A stretch of 11,145 nt of DNA, taken from an uncultured Synergistaceae bacterium. GTDB lineage: Bacteria > Synergistota > Synergistia > Synergistales > Aminobacteriaceae. Position numbers and translations under genes: made by a program. Where the stretch lies: positions 1 through 11,145 of the forward strand of contig CALMZW010000047.1 of NCBI GenBank assembly GCA_937870605.1, written 5' to 3'. This document shows, piece after piece, positions 1 to 7,772 of the stretch; the first letter of the stretch is position 1, and the number at the start of each line of letters is the position of its first letter. The notes beneath the pieces are model-generated. The model ran no database searches, was not told where the DNA came from, and was given only the letters and a program-made list of their open reading frames with translations.

Positions 1-406
1 CGACGTCCGGCAGAAGGCGCATCAGCGCAAGATCCTCGAGCATCTGGTGCGTCGCTCCATCCTCTCCGACGGTGACCCCTCCGTGCGTTCCGATAAGACG
101 CACCGGAAGCGACGGAAGGGCGATCGCGTCGCGGATCTGCTCGTACGCCCGGCCCACGAGGAACGAGGCGAAGGAGGCCGCGTACACGGTCCGATCGCAC
201 AGGGCCAGTCCGGCGGCGACGAGAACCATATTCTGCTCCGAAACGCCGAGATTGAGATATCGTTCCGGATATTTCGCCGCGAACGCAGAGGCGCGGGTTG
301 ACGAAGCCACATCGGCGTCCACGACGACAAGCGATTCGATGTGTTCCCCAAGCGCAAGCAATGCCGCGCCGTAGGCGTCGCGCGTGCTGATCCGTTCGGT
401 CGTCAT
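1..406 (-). CDS. Transketolase, C-terminal (pyrimidine-binding) subunit, partial
   Basis: This is the start of the second half of a two-gene transketolase; 135 residues are visible and the gene continues past the left edge. The pyrimidine-binding domain motifs are clear: GVSEQNM at residues 54-60, whose Glu57 should be the glutamate that activates the thiamine diphosphate cofactor, and GTHGGVTVGEDGATHQ at 106-121. With the upstream subunit it should form the heteromeric enzyme that moves two-carbon ketol units between sugar phosphates in the non-oxidative pentose phosphate pathway, in the cytoplasm. The ATG at 406 overlaps the stop codon of the N-terminal subunit as ATGA, so the two halves are translationally coupled, which suits a 1:1 complex. 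The family has paralogues with other sugar substrates and is related to DXP synthase. The split layout and short start favour transketolase, but the exact sugar cannot be read from this half. Confidence 0.9.
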   Translation of the reverse strand, partial: MTTERISTRDAYGAALLALGEHIESLVVVDADVASSTRASAFAAKYPERYLNLGVSEQNMVLVAAGLALCDRTVYAASFASFLVGRAYEQIRDAIALPSLPVRLIGTHGGVTVGEDGATHQMLEDLALMRLLPDV

Positions 407-1287
407 GAGAGCGCCTCCCCGGAAGGATGGGAGCGGAGCGTCTCCTGTTCGAGAACTTCAAGTTCCCGGAGCGCCATTTCCACGCGCTGTCTGTTCAGGA
501 CGTCCTTTCCCCGGAAAGAGCCGTTCTCAAGAAAGGAGACGCCGTGTCCGGGAATCGTCTTCGCGATGACGGCGCCCGGGGCATCGGACGAATCGATCTC
601 CGCGAGGGCTTGCTGGAGGCTTTGCATGCTGTGTCCGTCGGCATGCGCGACGCGCCATCCGAAGGCGCGAAGTTTTTCGTCCAGCGGCTCGAGTCCCATG
701 ATGTCTTCCGTCTTCCCTTCCATCTGTACGTGATTCCGGTCGATCACCAGAAGGATCCGCGAAAGACGGAAATGGCCCGCGGCCATAGCGGCCTCCCACA
801 TGGCTCCCTCCTGCATTTCGCCGTCCCCGGCGAGACATGCGACGCGATACGGCGAACCGCTCATGCGACCCGCGAGCGCCATTCCAACCGCGATTCCCAA
901 CCCCATGCCGAGGGAGCCGGACGAGGCGTCGATGCCGGGAGTCCTGTTCGCAACGGGGTGTCCCTGAAGCATCGCGCCGAGCCGGCGATAGCTCCACAAC
1001 TCTTCCCGCCGGAAAAAACCGCGGTCGGCGAGCGTCGCGTACAGGGCGGGGCATCCGTGGCCCTTGCTCAGGACGAAGCGGTCGCGGGCGGAGGACGATT
1101 CATCTTCCGGTGAAACCCGAAGGACCCGCCAGTAGAGCCAGGTCAGGATGTCCACGATCGAGAGCGATGAAACCAGGTGTCCGGAACGCGCGACCCCGAT
1201 CATCCGGACGACGTCCTTGCGGACGTTGATGGCCCGTTGTTCGAGGCGCAGCAGATCAGTTTCCGGAATGCGCGGTATTTCCGTCAC
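403..1287 (-). CDS. Transketolase, N-terminal (thiamine diphosphate-binding) subunit
   Basis: The product is a 294-residue thiamine diphosphate-binding half of a split transketolase. Seen in order: SGHLVSSLS near residue 35, SKGHG at 74-78, QGHP at 108-111, a glycine-rich SGSLGMGLG stretch near 123, and the cofactor/metal motif starting GDGE at 154 and ending in RN at 184-185. The length matches free-standing N-subunits; full-length transketolases are more than twice as long. I chose the GTG at 1287 because a strong GGAGGG ribosome site lies 6 nt upstream. The in-frame ATG at 1305 would add six residues but has no clear ribosome site. Either start leaves the gene overlapping the csaB 3' end, by 32 or 50 nt. 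It is coupled by ATGA to the C-terminal subunit. A metabolic gene pair at the end of an envelope operon is a little unexpected, but spacing supports co-transcription. Confidence 0.92.
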   Translation of the reverse strand: MTEIPRIPETDLLRLEQRAINVRKDVVRMIGVARSGHLVSSLSIVDILTWLYWRVLRVSPEDESSSARDRFVLSKGHGCPALYATLADRGFFRREELWSYRRLGAMLQGHPVANRTPGIDASSGSLGMGLGIAVGMALAGRMSGSPYRVACLAGDGEMQEGAMWEAAMAAGHFRLSRILLVIDRNHVQMEGKTEDIMGLEPLDEKLRAFGWRVAHADGHSMQSLQQALAEIDSSDAPGAVIAKTIPGHGVSFLENGSFRGKDVLNRQRVEMALRELEVLEQETLRSHPSGEALS

Positions 1288-2278
1288 GTAGATCCCTCCA
1301 GGCATTCAGAAATTCCGAGCGGACTTCTCCGCCGAGCTCACGCGCCGTTCTCCGCGGGCGCCGCTCGCCGGTCCGCGTTTCGGGAAAACACGGCATCCCC
1401 ATATCCTGCGCGAAACCGGCGACCTTGGGGTCATACGGAACCGCCGTACACGACACGTCGAAAAGAGCAGAAAGGATGCAGAAGTGGAGCCGCATCCCGA
1501 ACGAACCGGCGGCGTCGCTCCACAGCCGCCGAACGTCCTGCATTCCGGCCGGTCTGAAGATATCGGCGCAGGGAAGCGTTCCGCTGTCCCTGAGCGAGCG
1601 GAGCAACACCTCGTCACCGGCGGACATCGCCACGCCGACAAGAGGAATTCCCGCTTCCTCCGAAAGCCGCCCGGCCTCCGCGGCGGCGCGGATTGTCAGA
1701 TCCCCCGGCCAGGGGCGCAGATTGACGAGAAGAACTTCGCCTCGCTTTTCGCTCCCCGCTTCTTCGGAAGCAAGCGAGAAAACGGCGTCGGGCGTGAGGA
1801 CTCCGGAAAGCCCCCAGCTTTTGAGAATCTCAAGCGATCGCCGGTCGCGAACGCCCCGGACGGACATTCGCCGGACGGCGCTCCGGGAGAGGACCTCGCC
1901 CGTCTTCGTCCGAAACGGGCCGAAAGACTGTCCGAAGGACCACGGCGTACACCCCGCCATTCGGGCCATATGCGCGACGGACGCATAATAGACGGCGGAA
2001 CGGAGGCTCGTCGCATCCTGAAAGAGTCCTCCGCCGCCGTAGAGCAGCGTCTCCGAACGTCGCAGGGCCGCCCAGAGGGAAGCCGGGCTCCACCGGTCCG
2101 CCGACTGAACGGAGCACCTCGACCGGGTTTCCGAAGGCGTTGAAGAGAAAACGATCAGGCGGTCTTCGGGAACTCCCGCGTCCCGCAACAGACCGAGGAA
2201 CGCTTCGAGAAGAAGGTCGTCCCCGAGGTTCCCGAAACCGTAATAGCCGAGAAGCGCGACGTCGAACCGGCGGCTCAC
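1256..2278 (-). CDS. csaB: CsaB, polysaccharide pyruvyl transferase
   Basis: This 340-residue protein should transfer pyruvate from phosphoenolpyruvate to a sugar (ManNAc in studied bacilli) of a lipid-linked cell-wall glycopolymer, in the cytoplasm before export. The pyruvylated polymer is the ligand for SLH domains of surface-layer and related proteins. Family signatures are all present: GYYGFGNLGDD at residues 11-21, GGGGLFQD at 81-88, FGQSFGP at 115-121, RGVRD at 141-145, FGMRLHF at 260-266 and PYDPKVAGF at 281-289. The open frame extends far upstream (to 2926) without homology, inside the neighbour's gene. The real start is the GTG at 2278, forming a GTGA overlap with the DUF5693 stop, and it puts the GYYGFGNLGDD motif at the usual distance from the N-terminus. 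No strong ribosome site is visible, so translation is probably coupled to the gene before it. No SLH protein is encoded in the window. Confidence 0.95.
   Translation of the reverse strand: MSRRFDVALLGYYGFGNLGDDLLLEAFLGLLRDAGVPEDRLIVFSSTPSETRSRCSVQSADRWSPASLWAALRRSETLLYGGGGLFQDATSLRSAVYYASVAHMARMAGCTPWSFGQSFGPFRTKTGEVLSRSAVRRMSVRGVRDRRSLEILKSWGLSGVLTPDAVFSLASEEAGSEKRGEVLLVNLRPWPGDLTIRAAAEAGRLSEEAGIPLVGVAMSAGDEVLLRSLRDSGTLPCADIFRPAGMQDVRRLWSDAAGSFGMRLHFCILSALFDVSCTAVPYDPKVAGFAQDMGMPCFPETRTGERRPRRTARELGGEVRSEFLNAWRDLRDGNTAHSGN
1294..1299 (-). promoter_or_regulatory. Ribosome binding site for transketolase N-subunit
   Basis: GGAGGG on the minus strand, 6 nt before the GTG at 1287. It lies inside the csaB reading frame. 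It is the reason for preferring the GTG start over the ATG at 1305. Confidence 0.7.
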
Positions 2279-4257
2279 CCCATGAGCGCCCCGCGGAATC
2301 TGGCCCAGAGAGGAATCACGACGAGACGACAGAGGAACAGGATCGCGACGCCCATCAGGACGCCGGACCACCAGCCGTTGAACTCCCGGAAAAGAATGAA
2401 CGACAGCGGGGTATGAAAGTGACAGAAGCTGTTCACGACCGACGAAAACGCAAGCGTCACGGCAAGTCGGAGGATCTCCCGGTACCGCTGCCAGAGCTGG
2501 TCCTTCATGCACAGGCTGAACAGGAAAAGCGCGGGATAGCCGACGAAAAGCTCCTTGTTCCTCGGACGGGCGACCAGGAAGCGTTCCAGCGCGTCGCGGA
2601 GACGCACTTCGAAATCGGGAACGAACTGCACGTTGTCGCTCCGAAAGACCATGATCGCGGCGCCGAGGAGAAGCATTCCCAGAAGCATCAGCTCTCCCCA
2701 GACCGGGGGACGTTCGATGATCTGACCGAGCGATTCGGGATGGACCCGTTTTTTCAGGTCGTACAGCAGGACGATCATCAGAGGCAAAAGCAACGTCAGT
2801 TTGACGCCGGAGAAGCTCCGCAGCCGGAGCATGTAGGTCGGTTCGCTGAAAAGGGCCGCAACCGCCAGTCCTCCGACGACGGCGAAAAGAAAGCCCTTCA
2901 GCGATCCGAGAACCGGTCGCTCCCACCCGTCAAGAGCCAGCAGGGACGCCTCCGCGGCGACAAGTCCTGCCGTGAGCGCACCGAGCAGGCGAGCGGCGAA
3001 CGAGATGTTCCACGAGAGGAACGCGACAAGGAGCGCGGCTCCTCCCAGAAGGAGCAGTACGGGCGCGGAAACGGACCGGTTCCCGGTCTTCGCTTCGTCC
3101 GGTCTCCAGCGGATCCAAAGCCGGAATGCCGCCGCCGCGAACGCGAAAGAACACGCGATCGAGGCAAGAAGTCCGTTTCTCCACGGACGAACGGGTTCGG
3201 GCCACCCGCTCGGGCCGAGCACCCTCACGGACCGTTCCGAGAGGGAACTCGAGAGACTCTTCAGTTCGCGCACGAATGTATCGAGGACCGACGGAGAATA
3301 GTTCATCGCCGATGGACGGAAGACGAGCAGACGAACGGAACGTTCCTTGACGGCGCGAACCATGCGTTCTTCGAGCACCTGCCGCCCTATGTTCCGGGAC
3401 AGGATCTCCTCATGCGTCACACTGTGCAACGGAAGCAGCGAAGGGTACGCCGACCACGACAATTGCGGCGCGCCGATCTGGCGGGAAAATTCGACCATCG
3501 CCAGCGTCGTCCCCGACTGTTTGACCAGCTCGCCCAGCGGCTTGAAGTCGGGATAGCCGACCGCAATCTCGCCCGTCGGGGAGAGGCACCGGATATTCGG
3601 ATATTCCCGCAACACGCCGGAAAGCGAACTGACCACGCCTGCGCCGTCCGAAGGAGGCGCGGGACAGATTCGGTAGAGAACGGGAACATTGAGTTCCTTC
3701 GCAAACTCCAGGCCATCGTAGTCCGGAAGGACTCCCGACAGGAAAAGCTGGTCCCAGCTTCTCGAAAGCAACCCGCACACGCCTCCCGGAACCGGGGAAA
3801 CGAACGATCCCTGAAAACGGGACAACAGAAATGTCATGGCTTTCTGCGAATAGGCCTTCCCCTTGTCGATAAAGACAGCCGGACCGTTTTCGATACGCGG
3901 CCCCGAGACAGGCGTTTTCAGGCCTTTGCGGATCTCCGGTGAAAGGGAGGAGGCGGGACCGAAAAAGAGCGGCGCCGCGCCTGTCGACAGCTCCTGCCCC
4001 GTCTTTTCGGACACCATCAGCCCCGAAACGCCGCTTTTTCTGAGGAGATCGAACACCTCTGCCCGCGACCTTCCGCTCATCGCCGAAAGACCGACGATGT
4101 CTGAATAGTCCGCAACGATGGCGACATCGCGGTATTCCGTTTCCGCTCTCCATCGCGGCCAGAGGGCGATGAGGGAAAAGACGAAAGCAACTCCCAGCAA
4201 CACACCCGTTCCGCTGAAAAACAGCCGGGAACGCACGTCACGAATCACAGTTTTCAT
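2275..4257 (-). CDS. DUF5693-family polytopic membrane protein
   Basis: A 660-residue membrane protein of unknown function, recognised as DUF5693 by its neighbourhood and by the conserved C-terminal block around residues 548-580 (LRDALERFLVARPRNKEL, then GYPALFLF) and NSFCHFHTPL at 609-618. Layout: one N-terminal membrane segment at about 11-33; a soluble, probably extracytoplasmic domain from about 40 to 355; then about nine hydrophobic segments from 362 to the end. The soluble domain has regularly spaced hydrophobic strands followed by helices, which looks like an alpha/beta barrel, though that is only an impression. The ATG at 4257 has a GGAGGG site 7 nt upstream (4265-4270) and overlaps the maf stop as ATGA. 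The 43 extra codons back to 4386 lie inside maf and are not coding in this frame. The gene is directly coupled to csaB, so a role in making, flipping or attaching the pyruvylated glycopolymer is likely but unproven. Confidence 0.85.
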   Translation of the reverse strand: MKTVIRDVRSRLFFSGTGVLLGVAFVFSLIALWPRWRAETEYRDVAIVADYSDIVGLSAMSGRSRAEVFDLLRKSGVSGLMVSEKTGQELSTGAAPLFFGPASSLSPEIRKGLKTPVSGPRIENGPAVFIDKGKAYSQKAMTFLLSRFQGSFVSPVPGGVCGLLSRSWDQLFLSGVLPDYDGLEFAKELNVPVLYRICPAPPSDGAGVVSSLSGVLREYPNIRCLSPTGEIAVGYPDFKPLGELVKQSGTTLAMVEFSRQIGAPQLSWSAYPSLLPLHSVTHEEILSRNIGRQVLEERMVRAVKERSVRLLVFRPSAMNYSPSVLDTFVRELKSLSSSLSERSVRVLGPSGWPEPVRPWRNGLLASIACSFAFAAAAFRLWIRWRPDEAKTGNRSVSAPVLLLLGGAALLVAFLSWNISFAARLLGALTAGLVAAEASLLALDGWERPVLGSLKGFLFAVVGGLAVAALFSEPTYMLRLRSFSGVKLTLLLPLMIVLLYDLKKRVHPESLGQIIERPPVWGELMLLGMLLLGAAIMVFRSDNVQFVPDFEVRLRDALERFLVARPRNKELFVGYPALFLFSLCMKDQLWQRYREILRLAVTLAFSSVVNSFCHFHTPLSFILFREFNGWWSGVLMGVAILFLCRLVVIPLWARFRGALMG

Positions 4258-4856
4258 GAACCAACCCTCCATTGGCTGACGACCGGAATGCCGAGTTCCT
4301 CGAGAAGCGAGCTGACTCGGGACAGGGGAAGCCCGACGATATTGAAATAGCATCCCCTGATGGATTCGACGAGAAGTGCGCCCCATCCCTGGATCGCGTA
4401 GGCCCCGGCCTTGTCGAGCCCTTCTCCGCTATCGACATACGCGCGGAGATCCGTTTCGCCCAGACGCCGGAACGTGACTTCCGACGTGACGACCGCGTCC
4501 GCGACCCGTTCGTTCCAGAAAACGGCGACGCCGGAATGGACGTGATGCGTCCTTCCGTTCAGAAGCGAGATCATCCGGAAAGAATCATCGGGGTTCTCCG
4601 GTTTTCCCATGAGCATTCCGTCGAGATCCACGACCGTATCAGCCGCCAGAACCAGCGTATCCGGCGAAGCGTTCGTTGCGACGGACGCGCCCTTGATGCG
4701 GGCGAGACGCCCGCACGCCACACAGGGCGATTCGCCCGGCAGCGGATCTTCAGGAACGTCCGGAACCCGGACCTCGAACACCCATCCGAGCGACTCCAGA
4801 AGTTCCCGACGCCTCGGACTGCCCGAGGCGAGGATCATCTTCACCGGGAAAGCCAT
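4254..4856 (-). CDS. maf: Maf nucleoside triphosphate pyrophosphatase
   Basis: A 200-residue cytoplasmic house-cleaning enzyme that hydrolyses nucleoside triphosphates to the monophosphate and pyrophosphate. Motifs: ASGSPRRRELL at residues 10-20 (phosphate binding), AADTVV at 71-76 with Asp73 as the expected catalytic acid, GKP at 84-86, and KAGAYAIQG at 149-157. The last motif is the form found in the dTTP/UTP-specific YhdE-type branch rather than the m7GTP-specific YceF branch. Its length is normal for the family. The ATG at 4856 overlaps the DUF4321 gene by 16 nt. A GTG at 4844 would give a 4-nt GTGA overlap and an ATG at 4838 would also keep the SGSPRR motif, so the start is uncertain by up to six residues. 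It ends in an ATGA overlap with the DUF5693 gene. Maf next to a DUF4321 gene is a familiar pairing in Firmicutes. Confidence 0.93.
   Translation of the reverse strand: MAFPVKMILASGSPRRRELLESLGWVFEVRVPDVPEDPLPGESPCVACGRLARIKGASVATNASPDTLVLAADTVVDLDGMLMGKPENPDDSFRMISLLNGRTHHVHSGVAVFWNERVADAVVTSEVTFRRLGETDLRAYVDSGEGLDKAGAYAIQGWGALLVESIRGCYFNIVGLPLSRVSSLLEELGIPVVSQWRVGS
4265..4270 (-). promoter_or_regulatory. Ribosome binding site for DUF5693 protein
   Basis: GGAGGG on the minus strand, 7 nt before the ATG at 4257, inside the maf 3' end. It fixes the start of the DUF5693 gene despite a longer open frame. Confidence 0.7.
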
Positions 4857-5080
4857 AAGCCCGCCACCGCGCCGACAATCGTTCCCGGATTGCATCGGAA
4901 GCTGAACTTCAAACCGAAGGAGAAAACGCCGAGATCGACGTCCTGAATATTGAATCCCACCGAGAGAATATCCCGGAAAAAAGCCGACGTCATTTGAAAT
5001 CGCTGAAGATACAGCCCGAGCAATGTTCCGATGAAAACGAAAACCAGAACATACCAGCAACGCGAACCGGAAGAAGCCAT
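4841..5080 (-). CDS. DUF4321 family small membrane protein
   Basis: A 79-residue protein of unknown function with two predicted membrane segments, about residues 9-25 (from WYVLVFVFIGTLLGLYL) and 64-77 (near the C-terminus). The stretch VDLGVFSFGLKFSF around 48-61, followed by a short NPGTIVGAVAGL segment, resembles the conserved core of DUF4321, where a D-L-x-V-x-x-F-G-L pattern precedes a final glycine-rich helix. The start at 5080 has a TAGGGTG-type ribosome site just upstream and leaves a 6-nt gap after the uppP stop. The 3' end overlaps maf by 16 nt. It is small but well supported by spacing on both sides, hydrophobic pattern and the maf neighbour. Function unknown; probably inner membrane. 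Confidence 0.8.
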   Translation of the reverse strand: MASSGSRCWYVLVFVFIGTLLGLYLQRFQMTSAFFRDILSVGFNIQDVDLGVFSFGLKFSFRCNPGTIVGAVAGLWLSR

Positions 5081-5086
5081 CGCACC

Positions 5087-5875
5087 CTACCCCGCGAGCG
5101 ACGCGCCCAGGGCCAGAGCCCCGATGCACGCGCAATAGACCGCAAACAACCGCAACTGCCCCCGAACGACGATACGTCGCAGGAACCGGAGTGCGGCGTA
5201 TCCCGTGAGAAAGGCCGCCAGGGCGCCCCACATCCAGCCCGGAGGCAGATCGCCGACCGAGAGTCCGTGACGCAGCTCAAGCAGGACGGCCCCCGCAATC
5301 GCCGGAAGCGAGAGAAGAAACGAAAAGCGGAACGCCTCCTCCCGTTCCAGCCCGCTCCGCAATCCGGCCGCAAGCGTCGCACCGGAGCGGGAGATCCCCG
5401 GAAGGACCGCGATTCCCTGCGCAAGCCCCACGAACAACGCGTTCCGAAGGGAAACGCGCGCGTTCCGGGAGCGCGCCGTTTCCGCAATCAGCAACAGAGC
5501 GGCCGTCACAAGGAGCCCGGCCCCGACCAGCGCGGGAGACGCCAGCGCACGGACGACCAGCGGCTTCAAAGGGAGCCCGATCAATGCGGTCACGAGCGTT
5601 CCGGCGACGACGGACCACCCGATGCGCCATCCGGGCGTCGAGCGCCCTTCCGGCCGGAAAAATCCGGAAATCCATTCTCCCGTTAAAACGCGTATATCCC
5701 GCCGGAAAAACAGAAGCGTCGCCATCATCGTCGCGCCGTGCAGGATGACATCGTAGGCCAGTGGAGCTTCCCTGAAGCCCAGAAGCATCTGAAGAAGCGC
5801 GAGGTGGCCGGAACTGCTCACAGGGAGAAATTCCGTGACCCCCTGGAGCGCCCCGAGAGAAAGGGCCTCCATCAT
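5087..5875 (-). CDS. uppP: Undecaprenyl-diphosphate phosphatase (UppP/BacA)
   Basis: A 262-residue integral inner-membrane enzyme that converts undecaprenyl diphosphate to the monophosphate, renewing the lipid carrier for peptidoglycan, wall glycopolymers and O-antigen; extra copies are associated with bacitracin resistance. Both catalytic motifs are intact: the glutamate-rich loop GVTEFLPVSSSGHL at residues 12-25 (Glu15, Ser21/Ser22) and GISRSGAT at 160-167 (Arg163). His46 sits in DVILHGATM, as in the family. Hydrophobic segments cover most of the chain, and the length is typical. I start it at the ATG at 5875, which forms ATGA with the RNase J stop. The ATG at 5872 is also possible. The longer open frame to 6019 is RNase J coding sequence in another frame. 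In this operon it would serve the CsaB glycopolymer as well as peptidoglycan. Confidence 0.96.
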   Translation of the reverse strand: MMEALSLGALQGVTEFLPVSSSGHLALLQMLLGFREAPLAYDVILHGATMMATLLFFRRDIRVLTGEWISGFFRPEGRSTPGWRIGWSVVAGTLVTALIGLPLKPLVVRALASPALVGAGLLVTAALLLIAETARSRNARVSLRNALFVGLAQGIAVLPGISRSGATLAAGLRSGLEREEAFRFSFLLSLPAIAGAVLLELRHGLSVGDLPPGWMWGALAAFLTGYAALRFLRRIVVRGQLRLFAVYCACIGALALGASLAG

Positions 5876-7644
5876 CGGCGACGCCTGCTCTTTGCGGGCG
5901 ACGTCTTCTGCGGGTGCGCGGGCTGCTCGCCGGCGGCGGAGATCAGCGTCATGATAACCGGGCGTGATTTGCTGTACCGCCGGACGACATCGCGAACGCG
6001 CGTCCGGATCTTCTGACACAACCCGTCCGGCTCCAGGGAGCCGAGCCCGCGCATCTCCGCGACTCCCTGCCGCACGGCCGTCACGATCTCCGAACGCAGC
6101 GTTTCCGCGTCTTCCATGTGCAGGAATCCCTGGCTCTCCACGACGGGATCCGCCGCGAGCATTCCCTCAGAATCGAGCGTCGCGGAAAGCGCGATGACGC
6201 CGTCTTCCGCAAGTTCGCGCCGTTCCTTCAGGATGCTGCCCTCGAGTTCCCCGAACGCGATTCCGTCCACGAGAATCCCGCCTGCCTGGACGCGGTCTTT
6301 GACCTGCGCCTTCTTCTCCGTAATGGTGAGCACATCGCCGATCTGCATGACGAACGCATTCCGCGCGGGAACCCCGACCTCTTCGGCAAGTTGCGCGTGC
6401 CGCACGAGATGACGGTATTCGCCGTGAATCGGGACGAAATATTTCGGTCGGACGAGATTGAGCATGAGCTTCAATTCTTCGCGCGAGGCGTGTCCCGAGA
6501 CGTGGATTTCGCTGTCGCTCTCGTACATCACCTCGCACCCGCGAGCGAACAGCCGGTTGATCGTATTGCTGACAAGCTTTTCGTTGCCGGGAATCGGCGT
6601 CGCAAAAACCGCCACGAGATCCCGCTCTCCGAGGGTTATTTGCCGGTGCTCTCCCTTGCTCATGAGAACAAGCCCCGAAAACGGCTCCCCCTGGCTCCCG
6701 GTCGTCATGACGACAAGCTGGTTCGGAGCGATTCTCCCGATCTCATCCATCGGGACGATCATCTTTTCGTCGATGTTCAGATATCCGAGATCCCTCGCGA
6801 GTTCGACGTTTCCGATCATGCTCCGGCCGATAAAGGCGATTTTCCGGTTGAACCGCGCGGCAACATCGGCGACCTGCTGGACCCTGTGAAGGTTGCTCGC
6901 AAACGAGGACACGACGATTCGCCGGTTGCGGTGAAGCCGGAAAATTTTCTCGAGCGTCCCGCTGAGGACGTGCTCGGACAGGGTGAACCCCTTCCGCTCG
7001 ACGTTCGTCGAATCGGACAGCATGAGAAGCACGCCCTCGCGCCCGACATCGGCGAAGCCGCCGTAGTCGGTCAGACGGCCGTCTATCGGCGTCGGATCGA
7101 GCTTGAAGTCGCCCGTATGCACGATGGTCCCGAGCGGCGTCTTCACGGCGAGTCCGACGCCGTCGGGGATCGAGTGACAGACCGCCATAAAGCGTATCGA
7201 GAACGAACCGAGCGCAATCGTCTCTCCGGCCTTGATCTCGGTCGCCTTCACCTTGTAGGTCGGAGCGGCTTCTTCGAGTTTATGCGCGATCATCGCAAGC
7301 GTCAGACGAGTCGCGAAGATCGGGATATCCAGTTTCGGCAGCACGAACGCGAGCGCGCCGGTATGGTCTTCGTGGCCGTGCGTGATGATCGCGCCGACGA
7401 TGCGATGCTTGTTCTCCACAAGGTAGGAGATATCGGGGATGACGAAATCGATGCCGAGCATCTCCTCGTCGGGGAATTTCAGTCCTGAATCGATAATGAG
7501 GATCTCTTCGCCATATTCGATGAGGTACATATTCTTGCCGATTTCTCCCAGGCCGCCGAGCGATATGAAGCGAAGCGAGTCCTGACCGCTTTTCCTGTGA
7601 GAAGGGGTTCCTTTTCTTTCTCTGTTGCTTTCTGAATTACGCAC
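5872..7644 (-). CDS. rnj: Ribonuclease J
   Basis: A 590-residue metallo-beta-lactamase/beta-CASP ribonuclease, with 5'-3' exonuclease and endonuclease activity in RNA decay and rRNA maturation, in the cytoplasm. Zinc ligands are complete: THGHEDH at residues 88-94, His157 in the AVCHS motif, HTGDF at 176-180 and His407 in PIHGEY. beta-CASP motifs include SDSTN at 210-214, SSFASN at 246-251, TTGSQGEP at 314-321 and HVSGH at 381-385. A C-terminal domain follows from about 450, ending in a basic tail (SRRRR). I chose the GTG at 7644: AAAGGATGG lies 7 nt upstream, and the likely promoter sits between it and the far ATG at 7731. About 20 poorly conserved polar residues precede the usual N-terminus (SLRFISLGGLGEIGKN). 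It is the first gene of the operon and is divergent from greA. Confidence 0.95.
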   Translation of the reverse strand: MRNSESNRERKGTPSHRKSGQDSLRFISLGGLGEIGKNMYLIEYGEEILIIDSGLKFPDEEMLGIDFVIPDISYLVENKHRIVGAIITHGHEDHTGALAFVLPKLDIPIFATRLTLAMIAHKLEEAAPTYKVKATEIKAGETIALGSFSIRFMAVCHSIPDGVGLAVKTPLGTIVHTGDFKLDPTPIDGRLTDYGGFADVGREGVLLMLSDSTNVERKGFTLSEHVLSGTLEKIFRLHRNRRIVVSSFASNLHRVQQVADVAARFNRKIAFIGRSMIGNVELARDLGYLNIDEKMIVPMDEIGRIAPNQLVVMTTGSQGEPFSGLVLMSKGEHRQITLGERDLVAVFATPIPGNEKLVSNTINRLFARGCEVMYESDSEIHVSGHASREELKLMLNLVRPKYFVPIHGEYRHLVRHAQLAEEVGVPARNAFVMQIGDVLTITEKKAQVKDRVQAGGILVDGIAFGELEGSILKERRELAEDGVIALSATLDSEGMLAADPVVESQGFLHMEDAETLRSEIVTAVRQGVAEMRGLGSLEPDGLCQKIRTRVRDVVRRYSKSRPVIMTLISAAGEQPAHPQKTSPAKSRRRR

Positions 7645-7651
7645 GCATACA

Positions 7652-7660
7652 CCATCCTTT
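7652..7660 (-). promoter_or_regulatory. Ribosome binding site for RNase J
   Basis: AAAGGATGG on the minus strand, 7 nt before the GTG at 7644. It decides the start: no other in-frame start codon near the conserved N-terminus has a comparable site. Confidence 0.65.
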
Positions 7661-7689
7661 GGATTTACATCCGTCTTTTCCGAGCGTTG

Positions 7690-7718
7690 ATTATACAACG
7701 GTCGGTGCAACAACAGAA
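7690..7718 (-). promoter_or_regulatory. Probable promoter of the RNase J operon
   Basis: A perfect TATAAT -10 box lies on the minus strand at 7690-7695. A weak -35 (TTCTGT) would lie 17 nt upstream at 7713-7718. Transcription would begin near 7683, giving a leader of about 40 nt before the GTG at 7644. The -35 match is poor, so another element or an activator may help. Confidence 0.55.
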
Positions 7719-7731
7719 ACTCAAGCCTCAC

Positions 7732-7772
7732 TCCGGAACATCGGATTCACAATACCTGATGTTGCCTCCGGA
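7732..7772. repeat. Imperfect inverted repeat over the greA -35 region
   Basis: The left arm TCCGGAACATC (7732-7742) pairs with GATGT (7758-7762) and TCCGGA (7767-7772), with a 4-nt bulge in the right arm. The same stretch also reads as two direct copies of CTCCGGAA, at 7731 and 7766. It covers the greA -35 box and lies upstream of the RNase J -10. It could be an operator, but no regulator is known. Confidence 0.35.

Noticed and set aside
2279..2926. A 216-codon upstream extension of the csaB frame
   Set aside because: It lies inside the DUF5693 gene, has Arg/Pro-rich noncoding-like composition, and CsaB is full length from the GTG at 2278.
2140..3942. A 600-codon plus-strand open frame opposite the DUF5693 gene
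   Set aside because: The translation is an Arg/Glu/Gln-rich low-complexity string with no motif, and the opposite strand carries a coherent membrane protein with a ribosome site and coupled ends.
4857..5231. A 125-codon upstream extension of the maf frame
   Set aside because: It lies over the DUF4321 and uppP genes in a different frame. Maf is complete from the ATG at 4856.
5876..6019. A longer start for uppP
   Set aside because: The extra residues are the RNase J 3' end in another frame and are polar, whereas UppP begins with its first membrane helix at the ATG at 5875.
6118..7488. A 456-codon plus-strand open frame opposite RNase J
   Set aside because: RNase J is intact on the other strand with all metal ligands. 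The antisense product is charged and featureless and has no ribosome site.
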